A stretch of DNA of 19,839 nucleotides from an uncultured Alcaligenaceae bacterium (lineage in GTDB: Bacteria > Pseudomonadota > Gammaproteobacteria > Burkholderiales > Burkholderiaceae_B), in the NCBI GenBank assembly GCA_937908115.1, contig CALEQZ010000018.1, positions 1 through 19,839 on the forward strand, in the 5' to 3' direction. The notes below the pieces were generated by a model that had not been told where the DNA came from, searched no databases, and was given only the letters and a program-made list of their open reading frames with translations. Position numbers and translations under genes: made by a program. Of the stretch, positions 1 through 11,265 are shown piece by piece (within the stretch, counting starts at the first letter, position 1; each line of letters opens with the position of its first letter).

Positions 1-98
1 GCCGGCGCGAGCGCGGCCGCACCGGCCAGCGCGGCCGCCGCCAGCAGCCGGCGCACCGCGGCGAAGCCGGAAACGGGAGCAAAAGCGGACAAGGACAT
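1..98 (-). CDS. mlaC: Probable MlaC, N-terminal fragment (runs off window)
   Basis: Only the first 32 codons are inside the window. The ATG at 98-96 follows a good ribosome binding site (AGGAG, 5 bases upstream). The peptide starts MSLSAFAPVSGFAAVRRLL and continues as a long alanine/leucine stretch, which looks like a cleavable signal peptide of a periplasmic protein. The identity is inferred from position: it starts 20 bp after mlaA on the same strand, and in many beta-proteobacteria mlaC, the periplasmic phospholipid shuttle, follows mlaA. The mature domain is outside the window, so the family itself cannot be confirmed here. Confidence 0.65.
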   Translation of the reverse strand, partial: MSLSAFAPVSGFAAVRRLLAAAALAGAAALAP

Positions 99-118
99 TG
101 GGACTCCTGGATGGCGGG

Positions 119-883
119 TCAGGGTTTGGCCGGCGACTGCGCCTCGGGCGCGTCGTCGTCCTCGTAGTTGGGCAGCTCGTCCTGCCCCTTCGAGCCACGG
201 ATCTGTGCCTCGCGGCGCTGCAGGTACGCATCGCGCACGAAGCTGTAGGGATCCAGTGCGGTGCGGTCGACCGTCTTGCTCACGTCCAGTAGCGACGCGC
301 GCGTATCGACGAATTCCAGCCCCCACAGGCTATTGCGCAGGCGGACGTTGTCGAGGTGGCTGAAGGCCGCCGGGTCGCCGGTGAAGTCCACGGCCAAGGC
401 CGCGCCGTCGCGCACGGTGGACGAGCCCAAGATGGGCAGGACCAGGTACGGCCCCGGGCCCACGCCCCAGACCCCCAGCGTGACGCCGAAGTCATTGCGG
501 ATGCGGCGCGCGCCGTTGGCAGAGGCGACGTCAAAACACCCGCCCACGCCCATCGTGGTGTTGAACAGGAAGCGGCCAATCGTGTTGACGAAGTCGTGCC
601 CGCGCCCCTGCAGGAAGCTGTTGGCAGCCGACCAGAGGTCGCCCAGGTTGCTGAAGATGTTGTTGATGCAGGTGCGCGCCGGCGCGGGCGTGGCAAAGGT
701 GTAGAGCTCGGCCACCGGCCGCAGGAAGGCGCGGTCGACCGTGTCGTTGAACTTATAGACGCTGCGGTTGAAGCCTTCCCAGGGATCGCGCGGGTCGGGC
801 TGGCCTTGCGGCGCCGCGCAACCGGCCAGGCCGGCGGCGAGGGTCAGTGCGGGCAGGGCCCGGGCGATGGATGGGATCTTCAT
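119..883 (-). CDS. mlaA: MlaA (VacJ) outer-membrane lipoprotein of the Mla system
   Basis: MlaA sits in the outer membrane, usually with a porin, and removes phospholipids that have strayed into the outer leaflet, handing them to periplasmic MlaC. The 254-residue product has a lipoprotein signal peptide with lipobox LAGC at residues 19-22, so Cys22 should be lipidated. The mature part opens with the family hallmark DPWEGFNRSVYKFND (about residues 32-46) and carries the glycine-rich TMGVGG and GVWGVGPGPYLVLP segments typical of MlaA. The C-terminal tail is acidic (NYEDDDAPEA) and probably disordered. It lies 48 bp after mlaD and 20 bp before the probable mlaC. In E. coli mlaA is unlinked to mlaFEDCB; here it is inside the operon. 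The ribosome binding site is weak (a purine-rich stretch lies further upstream than usual), but the start gives a correct signal peptide. Confidence 0.95.
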   Translation of the reverse strand: MKIPSIARALPALTLAAGLAGCAAPQGQPDPRDPWEGFNRSVYKFNDTVDRAFLRPVAELYTFATPAPARTCINNIFSNLGDLWSAANSFLQGRGHDFVNTIGRFLFNTTMGVGGCFDVASANGARRIRNDFGVTLGVWGVGPGPYLVLPILGSSTVRDGAALAVDFTGDPAAFSHLDNVRLRNSLWGLEFVDTRASLLDVSKTVDRTALDPYSFVRDAYLQRREAQIRGSKGQDELPNYEDDDAPEAQSPAKP

Positions 884-931
884 GGGGCAGGTCCGTTCTT
901 CTTGCTTGGATGGGAACTTGGCTGTGTACGG

Positions 932-1444
932 CTAGCGGGCCGGCGCCTGGCCTTGCCCGCCGGGTGCGCCCTGGGCGGGGGCGCTGCCCTGCCGGTCGGC
1001 CATGCCGTAAAGGAACTGGCTGATCAGGTTTTCCAGGACGATGGCGCTCTGTGTATAGCGGATTTCGTCGCCGGCCGCAAAATTGCGGTCGTCGCCCCCG
1101 GGTTCCAGCCCGACGTATTGCTCGCCGAGCAGGCCGGAGGTCAGGATCTTGGCCGACGAGTCCGCGGGAAACTCGTAACCCTGCTCGATGTCCAGGCGCA
1201 CCGATGCGCGGAAATCCTGGTCGTCGAACTCGATGGCCGCCACGCGCCCGACCACCACGCCGGCGCTCTTGACCGGCGCGCGCACCTTCAACCCGCCGAT
1301 GTTGTCGAACTTGGCCACCAGGCTGTAGGTGGGCGCGAACGAAAACGAGCTCAGGTTGCCTGCGCGCAGCGCCAAGAACACCAGCGCCACCGCGCCCAGC
1401 AGCACGAACAGCCCTACCCAGAAATCGGTTTTTTCTCGGGACAT
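932..1444 (-). CDS. mlaD: MlaD, MCE-domain substrate-binding subunit of the Mla transporter
   Basis: MlaD is the membrane-anchored MCE-domain protein that forms a hexameric ring on the periplasmic face of the MlaFEDB ABC transporter and binds phospholipid. The 170-residue product has one N-terminal membrane anchor (about residues 9-26, FWVGLFVLLGAVALVFLAL) followed by a single MCE domain (about 38-116). MCE-type segments visible are FDNIGGLKVRAPVKSAGVVVGRV and the later LTSGLLGEQYVGLEPGG. After the domain a helical segment (IVLENLISQFLYGM) resembles the pore-lining C-terminal helix, followed by a Gly/Gln/Ala-rich tail. The start at 1444 has a good AGGGAA ribosome binding site. It lies 22 bp after mlaE. 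The length is slightly shorter than the E. coli protein. Confidence 0.95.
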   Translation of the reverse strand: MSREKTDFWVGLFVLLGAVALVFLALRAGNLSSFSFAPTYSLVAKFDNIGGLKVRAPVKSAGVVVGRVAAIEFDDQDFRASVRLDIEQGYEFPADSSAKILTSGLLGEQYVGLEPGGDDRNFAAGDEIRYTQSAIVLENLISQFLYGMADRQGSAPAQGAPGGQGQAPAR

Positions 1445-1466
1445 GATGGTTCCCTGTCAGTCTCAG

Positions 1467-2255
1467 TCAGCCATTTCCGAACATCAGCGCGGTCAGCACG
1501 AAGTCCAGGCCCAGGATGGCCAGCGAGCCGCTGACCACGGTGCGCGTGGTCGCCCGCGATACGCCCTCCGGTGTGGGGCGCGCGTACCAGCCCTGGTACA
1601 GGGCGATCAGCGTGACGGTCACGCCGAACACCACGCTCTTGATCACGCCGTTGGCCACGTCGTTCCAGACGTCCACGCCGTCTTGCATCTGTGACCAGAA
1701 TGAGCCGGGGTCGATGCCGATCAGCGGCACGCCCACGGCCCAGCCACCCAGGATCCCGACCATGGAGAACACGGCCGCCAGCACGGGCATGGCGATGACG
1801 CCGGCCCAGAAGCGCGGCACCAGCACCCGGCGCAGCGGATCCACGGCCATGACCTCCATGGCCGAGAGCTGTTCGCCGGCCTTCATCAGGCCGATTTCTG
1901 CGGTCAGCGAAGTGCCGGCCCGCCCGGCAAAGAGCAGTGCGGTGACCACCGGCCCCAGTTCGCGCGTCAGCGACAGCGCCACCAGCAGGCCCAGCGATTC
2001 CTCGGCGCCATAGCGGTTGAGCGTGTAATAACCCTGTAGTCCCAGCACGAAGCCGACGAACATGCCCGAGACGGCGATGATCAGCAGCGAGTGGTTGCCC
2101 ACGAAGTGGACCTGCTGCGACACCAGCCGGGGACGCGACACGGCGATGCCGCTGCGCGCGAGCAGCTGGAAGAAAAACCGCGTGAACACGCCCAGCGACG
2201 TGATGCGCGAGCGCACGGCCGCGCCCAGCCTGGCGATGGCGTCGTAGGGCCTCAT
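1467..2255 (-). CDS. mlaE: MlaE, permease subunit of the Mla phospholipid transporter
   Basis: MlaE is the integral inner-membrane permease of the MlaFEDB complex. The 262-residue protein has an N-terminal interfacial helix region (FTRFFFQLLARSG) and about five hydrophobic segments. It carries the conserved MlaE/YrbE stretches GNHSLLIIAVSGMFVGFVLGLQGY, LTRELGPVVTALLFAGRAGTS and AEIGLMKAGEQLSAMEVMAVDP; the last contains the coupling region that contacts the ATPase. Its ATG overlaps the mlaF stop codon by 4 bp (ATGA), indicating translational coupling, as expected for two subunits of one complex. The 262-residue length is normal for the family. Confidence 0.96.
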   Translation of the reverse strand: MRPYDAIARLGAAVRSRITSLGVFTRFFFQLLARSGIAVSRPRLVSQQVHFVGNHSLLIIAVSGMFVGFVLGLQGYYTLNRYGAEESLGLLVALSLTRELGPVVTALLFAGRAGTSLTAEIGLMKAGEQLSAMEVMAVDPLRRVLVPRFWAGVIAMPVLAAVFSMVGILGGWAVGVPLIGIDPGSFWSQMQDGVDVWNDVANGVIKSVVFGVTVTLIALYQGWYARPTPEGVSRATTRTVVSGSLAILGLDFVLTALMFGNG

Positions 2256-3076
2256 GCCTGCTCCCGCCTGGACAGCCAGCGCTCGAAGGCCGGCGTGACC
2301 GGATAGTGGAACGCGACGGGGCCATCGGGTGCGCCGTCCAGGAATTGCCGCACGTAGGGGTCGGCCGAGCGCTGCAGGTCCGCCGGCGTACCGGCGACCT
2401 TCAGTTCCCCCTGCCCGACCAGGTAGACTTGGTCGGCGATGGCGAAGGATTCGGCCACGTCGTGCGTGATGAGCACCGACGCGCAGCCGAGCCGGTCCGA
2501 CAGGTCGCGGATCAGCCGGGCCGTGATGCCCAGCGAAATCGGGTCCAGCCCGGCGAAGGGCTCGTCGTAGAGGATGAGCTCGGGCTCCAGGACCACGGCA
2601 CGGGCCAGCGCCACACGCCGGGCCATGCCGCCGGAGATCTCCGACACCCGCAGGTGCGCGGCCGCGCGCAGGCCCACCGCGTCGAGCTTATCCAGCACGC
2701 GCCGGGTGATTTCGGCTTCGGTCGCGCGGGTGTGCTCGCGCAGCGGGAAGGCGACGTTTTCGAAGACGTCCAGGTCGGTGAACAGCGCCCCCTGCTGGAA
2801 CAGTACGCCCATGCGCTGGCGCAGCCGCTGCAGGTCGTGCTGGCCGATGCCGGCCAGCGCCTGGCCGAAGACGCGCACCTCGCCCGCCTGGGCCCGCAAC
2901 TGGCCAGTGGCTGCGCGCAGCATCGTCGTCTTGCCCGACCCCGATCCGCCCATGATGGCCACCACCTGGCCGCGGCGCGCCTGCAGGTCGATCCCGCGCA
3001 GCACGGTGAAATCGCCGTAGCCCAGCGACACGCCGGAAAACTGCAGGACGATTTGCGCGTTATCGGCAGAAGACAT
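2252..3076 (-). CDS. mlaF: MlaF, ATPase subunit of the Mla phospholipid transporter
   Basis: MlaF is the cytoplasmic ATPase that powers the MlaFEDB complex. All ABC motifs are present in the 274-residue product: Walker A GGSGSGKTT at 43-51, Q-loop at 94-95, the signature ISGGMARR around 147-154 (the SGGM form is usual in MlaF-type ATPases), Walker B LILYDEP at 167-173 with catalytic Glu172, D-loop GLDP at 176-179 and switch His205 in ITHD. The C-terminal extension after about residue 240 fits the family, where it packs against MlaB or the neighbouring ATPase subunit. The stop overlaps the mlaE start. The upstream rfbC stop is only 5 bp away, so mlaF probably has no private promoter and is transcribed from upstream, unless one lies inside rfbC. 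Confidence 0.96.
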   Translation of the reverse strand: MSSADNAQIVLQFSGVSLGYGDFTVLRGIDLQARRGQVVAIMGGSGSGKTTMLRAATGQLRAQAGEVRVFGQALAGIGQHDLQRLRQRMGVLFQQGALFTDLDVFENVAFPLREHTRATEAEITRRVLDKLDAVGLRAAAHLRVSEISGGMARRVALARAVVLEPELILYDEPFAGLDPISLGITARLIRDLSDRLGCASVLITHDVAESFAIADQVYLVGQGELKVAGTPADLQRSADPYVRQFLDGAPDGPVAFHYPVTPAFERWLSRREQA

Positions 3077-3081
3077 GGGTT

Positions 3082-3636
3082 TCAGTCGGCCCCGTACAGC
3101 GCGCGCAACGGGCAGCCTTGCCTATCCTTGTCAGACAGCGTGAGCGGGACGCCGGATAAAAGGGGCCATTGTATCCCGATGGCCGGATCGGCATGGTCGA
3201 TCACGCGCTCGGCCGACGGCTCGTAGTAGGCGGTGACTTTGTACAGGGTCTCGGCGTAGTCGGACAGCACCAAGAAGCCGTGCGCGTGGCCGGGTGGGAT
3301 CCACAGTTGCCGGCGGTTGTCCGCCGACAGCTCCACCCCGGTCCAGCGGCCGAAGGTCGGCGAATCCGGCCGCACGTCGACGGCCACGTCAAAGACGCGG
3401 CCAAGCACCACGCGGACCAGCTTGCCCTGTTCGTGGGGCGCCGCCTGGCAGTGCAGGCCGCGCAGCACGCCCCGGCGCGAGCGGGCGTGGTTGTCCTGCA
3501 CGAAGGGCGGCAGCGGCCCCAGCGCCGCCTCATAGTCGCGCAGGTTGAAGCTTTCGTAGAAAAACCCCCGTGTGTCTTCGTGCACCAGGGGCTCGATGAT
3601 CTTGACCTCAGGCAGGTCGGTGTCCAGGACTTTCAT
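3082..3636 (-). CDS. rfbC: dTDP-4-dehydrorhamnose 3,5-epimerase
   Basis: This enzyme (RfbC/RmlC) epimerises dTDP-4-dehydro-6-deoxyglucose to the L-rhamno form, the third step of dTDP-L-rhamnose synthesis, which supplies rhamnose for LPS or other glycans. The 184-residue cupin protein shows the family hallmark QDNHARSRRGVLRGLHCQ at 47-64, with His62 at the position of the catalytic base. It also has the LWIPPGHAHGFLVLSD segment (111-126), Tyr132 at the position of the general acid, and the ending VPLTLSDKD. The usual tyrosine of the GLHYQ motif is Cys63 here, a variant also seen in active members as far as I recall. It lies 51 bp after rfbD and 5 bp before mlaF. rfbA and rfbB, needed for the first two steps, are not in the window. 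Confidence 0.95.
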   Translation of the reverse strand: MKVLDTDLPEVKIIEPLVHEDTRGFFYESFNLRDYEAALGPLPPFVQDNHARSRRGVLRGLHCQAAPHEQGKLVRVVLGRVFDVAVDVRPDSPTFGRWTGVELSADNRRQLWIPPGHAHGFLVLSDYAETLYKVTAYYEPSAERVIDHADPAIGIQWPLLSGVPLTLSDKDRQGCPLRALYGAD

Positions 3637-3687
3637 GGCGGGTTGCAGCGGGCGCCTGCGGCATGGCCGGGTGTGACAGGGGGCGGG

Positions 3688-4581
3688 TCAGCCTTGCAAG
3701 CGGGCGGCGACGACCCGCGCAATATCGCCGTCCCAAGGGGGCGGCGTCAAGCCGAATACCCCAGCGGCCAGGCTGCTGTCGAGCGCCGACCAGGCGGGAC
3801 GGCGCGCGCGCACCGCGACGGCGCCGGTGGGCACGGCGCGGATGCGTTCTGGTGCAAGCGCCAGGTGTGCGCCTTGCGCGGTGGCAGCCCGGACGATGGC
3901 CTGCGCCCAGGCATGGCGCGAGACCACGCCCTGCCCGCACAGGTGGTAGGTGCCGGAGGGGAACGTACCGGGCGCGGCCAGGTACTGCCCGGCGATCGTG
4001 GCGCTGGCCTGGGCCAGCCAGTCCGCCGGCGTGGGCGAGCCGAACTGGTCGTCGACCACGTCCAGCCACGCGCGCTCGCGCGCCAGCGCCAGGATGGTGG
4101 CGACGAAGTTGCGGCCATGCCGGCCGTAGAGCCAGCCCGTGCGCACGATGGCGTGCGCACCGCCGGCGGCGCGCACCGCCGCCTCGCCGGCCAGCTTGCC
4201 GGCGCCGTAGGCCGACAGCGGCGCGGGCGTGTCGGTCTCCCGGTATGGCTGGCGCAGGCGGCCGTCGAAGACGTAGTCGGTGGAATAGTGCACGAGCAGC
4301 GCGCCGTGCTCGCGCGCAAGCCGCGCCAGCACGCCCGGGGCCTGGGCGTTGACAGCGTCGGCCTGCTCGCGGCGGCTTTCGGCGCCGTCGACATCGGTCC
4401 AGGCCGCCGCGTTGACGATGACCGACGGCCGGATCTCGCGCACGAGCCGGGCCAGGCCCGGCTCGTCGCAGACGTCGCAGGTGGATCGGTCGGCCGCCGC
4501 CACTTCGCCCAGGGCGGCGAGCGGACCGCGCAAGGCCTGTCCCAATTGCCCGCCCGCGCCCGTCAGCAGTATGCGAACCAC
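3688..4581 (-). CDS. rfbD: dTDP-4-dehydrorhamnose reductase
   Basis: RfbD/RmlD reduces dTDP-4-dehydro-L-rhamnose to dTDP-L-rhamnose with NAD(P)H. I chose the GTG at 4581-4579, giving a 297-residue protein beginning M-V-RILLTGAGGQLGQAL, the expected SDR-type nucleotide-binding start right at the N-terminus. An upstream ATG at 4638 in the same frame would add a Pro/Gly/Arg-rich extension encoded by a strong hairpin (4608-4633) that looks non-coding, although an AGGG precedes it. Other family features are VIVNAAAWTDVDGAE, the YSTDYVFDG motif with catalytic Ser/Thr and Tyr, and the YGAGKLAGE motif with the YxxxK pair. The next gene, rfbC, performs the preceding step of the pathway. The gltD stop lies 64 bp upstream. 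Confidence 0.93.
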   Translation of the reverse strand: MVRILLTGAGGQLGQALRGPLAALGEVAAADRSTCDVCDEPGLARLVREIRPSVIVNAAAWTDVDGAESRREQADAVNAQAPGVLARLAREHGALLVHYSTDYVFDGRLRQPYRETDTPAPLSAYGAGKLAGEAAVRAAGGAHAIVRTGWLYGRHGRNFVATILALARERAWLDVVDDQFGSPTPADWLAQASATIAGQYLAAPGTFPSGTYHLCGQGVVSRHAWAQAIVRAATAQGAHLALAPERIRAVPTGAVAVRARRPAWSALDSSLAAGVFGLTPPPWDGDIARVVAARLQG

Positions 4582-4607
4582 GATGCGTCCGATCCGTCGA
4601 AGGCGGC

Positions 4608-4633
4608 GCCCGGCGCCTGGCGGCGCGCCGGGC
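4608..4633 (-). other. GC-rich hairpin between gltD and rfbD
   Basis: A perfect 9-bp inverted repeat (GCCCGGCGC at 4608-4616 and GCGCCGGGC at 4625-4633, 8-base loop) lies in the 64-bp gap between the gltD stop and the GTG start of rfbD. No T-tract follows on the minus strand, so it is not a canonical intrinsic terminator. It could stabilise the gltBD mRNA 3' end, partly attenuate transcription into rfbDC-mla, or be chance in GC-rich DNA. Confidence 0.5.
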
Positions 4634-4645
4634 AGCATGCCGGCC

Positions 4646-6112
4646 CTAGCGCGGCAGCTGGCTTTCGCCCATCAGGTATTCGTCGACCGCGCGCGCGCAC
4701 TGGCGTCCTTCGCGAATGGCCCAGACGATGAGCGACTGGCCGCGACGCATGTCGCCGGCGGCAAACACCTTGTCCACGTTGGTGCGGTAGTCGTCGGTGT
4801 TGGCCCGGGCGTTGCCGCGGGCATCACGCTCCACGCCGAAGGCATCCAGCACCTTCTGCACCGGTGAGACGAACCCCATGGCCAGCAGCACCAGGTCGGC
4901 CTTCAGTTCGAATTCCGAGCCTTCGATTTCCTGCATCTTCATCTGTCCGGTCGCGGGGTCCTTGACCCATTCGACCCGGCAGGCCACGAGCTTTTGGACG
5001 CGGCCGTTGCTGCCTTGCAAGGACTTGGTGCAAATGGCCCAGTCGCGCTCGCAGCCTTCTTCGTGCGAGGACGACGTGCGCAGCTTGGCCGGCCAGTACG
5101 GCCAAGTCAGCGCCTTGTTTTCCTCTTCGGGCGGGCGGGGCATGAGCTCGATTTGCGTGACCGAGCGAGCGCCCTGGCGGTTGCTGGTGCCGACGCAGTC
5201 CGAGCCGGTGTCGCCGCCGCCGATGACCACGACGTGCTTGTCCTTGGCCGAAATCTGGCCGCTGAGGCGGTCGCCCGCCACGGCCTTGTTCTGCTGGCGC
5301 AGGAACTCCATCGCGAAGTGCACGCCTTGCAGCTCGCGGCCCGGCACGGGCAGGTCGCGCGGCGTTTCCGCGCCGCCGGACATGACCACGGCGTCGAATT
5401 CCTCGAGCAGCGACTGGGGCGTGCGGGTGGTCAGCCCGTCGGCGGCCGGGTCATCGGCATTGCCCACGTAGGTCGAGGGACGGAATTCCACCCCTTCGGC
5501 CTCCATCTGCGCGATGCGCCGGTCGATCAGCGACTTCTCGAGCTTGAAGTCGGGGATGCCGTAGCGCAGCAGCCCGCCGATGCGGTCGTTTTTCTCGAAC
5601 ACGGTCACCGCGTGGCCGGCGCGCGCCAGCTGCTGGGCGCAGGCCAGGCCGGCCGGGCCCGATCCGACGACGGCCACCTTCTTGCCGGTCTTGCGCGCCG
5701 GCGGTTGCGGCACGACCCAGCCTTCCTCCCAGGCCTTGTCGATGATGGCGTGCTCGATGGACTTGATGCCCACCGGGTCGTTGTTGATGTTCAGCGTACA
5801 GGCCGCCTCGCAGGGCGCGGGGCAGATCCGTCCCGTGAACTCCGGAAAGTTGTTGGTCGAGTGCAGGACGTCGAGCGCCTGGCGCCATTGCCCGCGGTAG
5901 ACCAGGTCATTCCAGTCCGGGATGATGTTGTTGACCGGGCAGCCGTTGTTGCAGAACGGGATGCCGCAGTCCATGCAGCGCGCGCCTTGCTGCGAGGCCT
6001 CCTGGTCGTTCAGGCGCACGACGAACTCGCGCCAGTGCTTCACGCGCTTGGCCGGCGGCTCGTAGGCTTCCTGCAGGCGCTGGAATTCCAGGAAACCGGT
6101 GACTTTACCCAT
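4646..6112 (-). CDS. gltD: Glutamate synthase (NADPH) small (beta) subunit
   Basis: GltD passes electrons from NADPH through FAD and iron-sulfur clusters to GltB, where ammonia from glutamine is added to 2-oxoglutarate to give two glutamates. The 488-residue protein has the N-terminal cysteine motifs (C46-x2-C49-x4-C54-x3-C58 and C97-x3-C101-x3-C105) that bind two 4Fe-4S clusters. It also has an FAD-binding GSGPAG at 151-156 and a second Rossmann motif GGGDTG at 299-304 for NADPH, and ends with the FAD-binding FAAGDMRRGQSLIVWAI stretch. It lies 27 bp after gltB with a clear GAGGAA ribosome binding site. Length and motifs match bacterial GltD. Related small-subunit-like oxidoreductases exist, but adjacency to gltB settles the assignment. 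Confidence 0.97.
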   Translation of the reverse strand: MGKVTGFLEFQRLQEAYEPPAKRVKHWREFVVRLNDQEASQQGARCMDCGIPFCNNGCPVNNIIPDWNDLVYRGQWRQALDVLHSTNNFPEFTGRICPAPCEAACTLNINNDPVGIKSIEHAIIDKAWEEGWVVPQPPARKTGKKVAVVGSGPAGLACAQQLARAGHAVTVFEKNDRIGGLLRYGIPDFKLEKSLIDRRIAQMEAEGVEFRPSTYVGNADDPAADGLTTRTPQSLLEEFDAVVMSGGAETPRDLPVPGRELQGVHFAMEFLRQQNKAVAGDRLSGQISAKDKHVVVIGGGDTGSDCVGTSNRQGARSVTQIELMPRPPEEENKALTWPYWPAKLRTSSSHEEGCERDWAICTKSLQGSNGRVQKLVACRVEWVKDPATGQMKMQEIEGSEFELKADLVLLAMGFVSPVQKVLDAFGVERDARGNARANTDDYRTNVDKVFAAGDMRRGQSLIVWAIREGRQCARAVDEYLMGESQLPR

Positions 6113-6139
6113 GATGATTCCTCAGCTTCTTCCCGCGCA

Positions 6140-10879
<4,740 letters not shown>

Positions 10880-10942
10880 GGCGCGCTCCGGGCTGCGCCG
10901 GCAAGGGCGGCAGCGACAATGGTGCAGTGCAAAGGGAAGGCG

Positions 10943-10971
10943 ACGATACTGCGCCTGCGCGCAGGATGCAA
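10943..10971 (-). promoter_or_regulatory. Weak candidate gltB promoter with a palindrome in the spacer
   Basis: Read on the minus strand, TTGCAT (10971-10966) and TATCGT (10948-10943) are separated by 17 bases and could act as a poor sigma-70 -35/-10 pair (3/6 and 4/6 matches) about 65 bases before the gltB start codon. The spacer contains a perfect 12-bp palindrome CCTGCGCGCAGG (10954-10965), which could be a regulator site or chance. The support is pattern only. Confidence 0.25.
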
Positions 10972-10982
10972 TGAAAAAATTA

Positions 10983-10995
10983 GGGGTTTGTCCCC
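10983..10995. repeat. Palindromic GGGG/CCCC motif, possible REP remnant (copy 1)
   Basis: GGGGTTTGTCCCC is a 4-bp GC stem with a 5-base loop. Its right half continues as TTGTCCCCATTT and closely resembles a second site at 11163-11174 (TTGTCCCTATTT, 11 of 12 bases). GGGGAC-centred palindromes in an AT-rich setting are commonly seen beside RAYT genes, one of which lies just downstream in the window. The link to REP elements is inferred. Confidence 0.4.
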
Positions 10996-11023
10996 ATTTA
11001 AAAGAATTCTTTTTGGCGAGAAA

Positions 11024-11050
11024 AATAATTGGGGACTGATTAGTGACAGG
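11024..11050. repeat. GGGGAC motif, possible REP remnant (copy 2)
   Basis: The segment AATAATTGGGGACTGATTAG (11024-11043), followed by TGACAGG, has the GGGGAC core at 11031-11036, on the strand opposite to the other two copies. The A/T-rich lead-in followed by GGGGAC resembles RAYT-associated repeats, but the copy is degenerate and no clean hairpin remains. Confidence 0.35.
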
Positions 11051-11161
11051 CCCAGCACGCGGCCACGGCGGCGTTTTTCAGCCCGCGCAAGAAGGGTGGT
11101 TTGCCTGGCAGCATGGTCACAGACTCGGATCGGCCGCACCTTTGGCCTGCGGCGAACTGAG

Positions 11162-11177
11162 ATTGTCCCTATTTTTT
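11162..11177. repeat. GTCCC motif, possible REP remnant (copy 3)
   Basis: ATTGTCCCTATTTTTT lies about 90 bp from the end of the RAYT-derived gene and matches copy 1 over TTGTCCC(C/T)ATTT. It ends in a T6 run on the plus strand, but there is no preceding stem to make it a terminator. Confidence 0.35.
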
Positions 11178-11265
11178 GGGCGGGGTGCGCGCGCGCCGGC
11201 AGGCGCGGCCGTTGCGAGCCGCCTCGCGTCGCATCGCGGCAACCGGACCCGCGCAGGCCCTGGGG

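Larger units (their letters stand above)
10880..11265. other. Intergenic region upstream of gltB with AT-rich patch
   Basis: This 386-bp gap lies between the RAYT-derived gene (ends 11266) and gltB, both on the minus strand. It holds no convincing gene. The part 10970-11035 is strikingly AT-rich against its GC-rich surroundings and should contain the gltB promoter. It also contains degenerate copies of a GGGGAC/GTCCCC motif described separately. The segment 11041-11160 returns to high GC and shows nothing I recognise. Confidence 0.6.

Noticed and set aside
913..935. GGAACTT at 913-919 on the plus strand, a possible sigma-E -35 between mlaA and mlaD
   Set aside because: There is no GTCnAA-like -10 at 15-17 bases spacing, and it points against the mla genes.
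10880..11265. An intact insertion sequence at the RAYT-like locus
   Set aside because: No terminal inverted repeats, target-site duplications or second open frame are visible; RAYT genes are normally single-copy and not part of IS elements.
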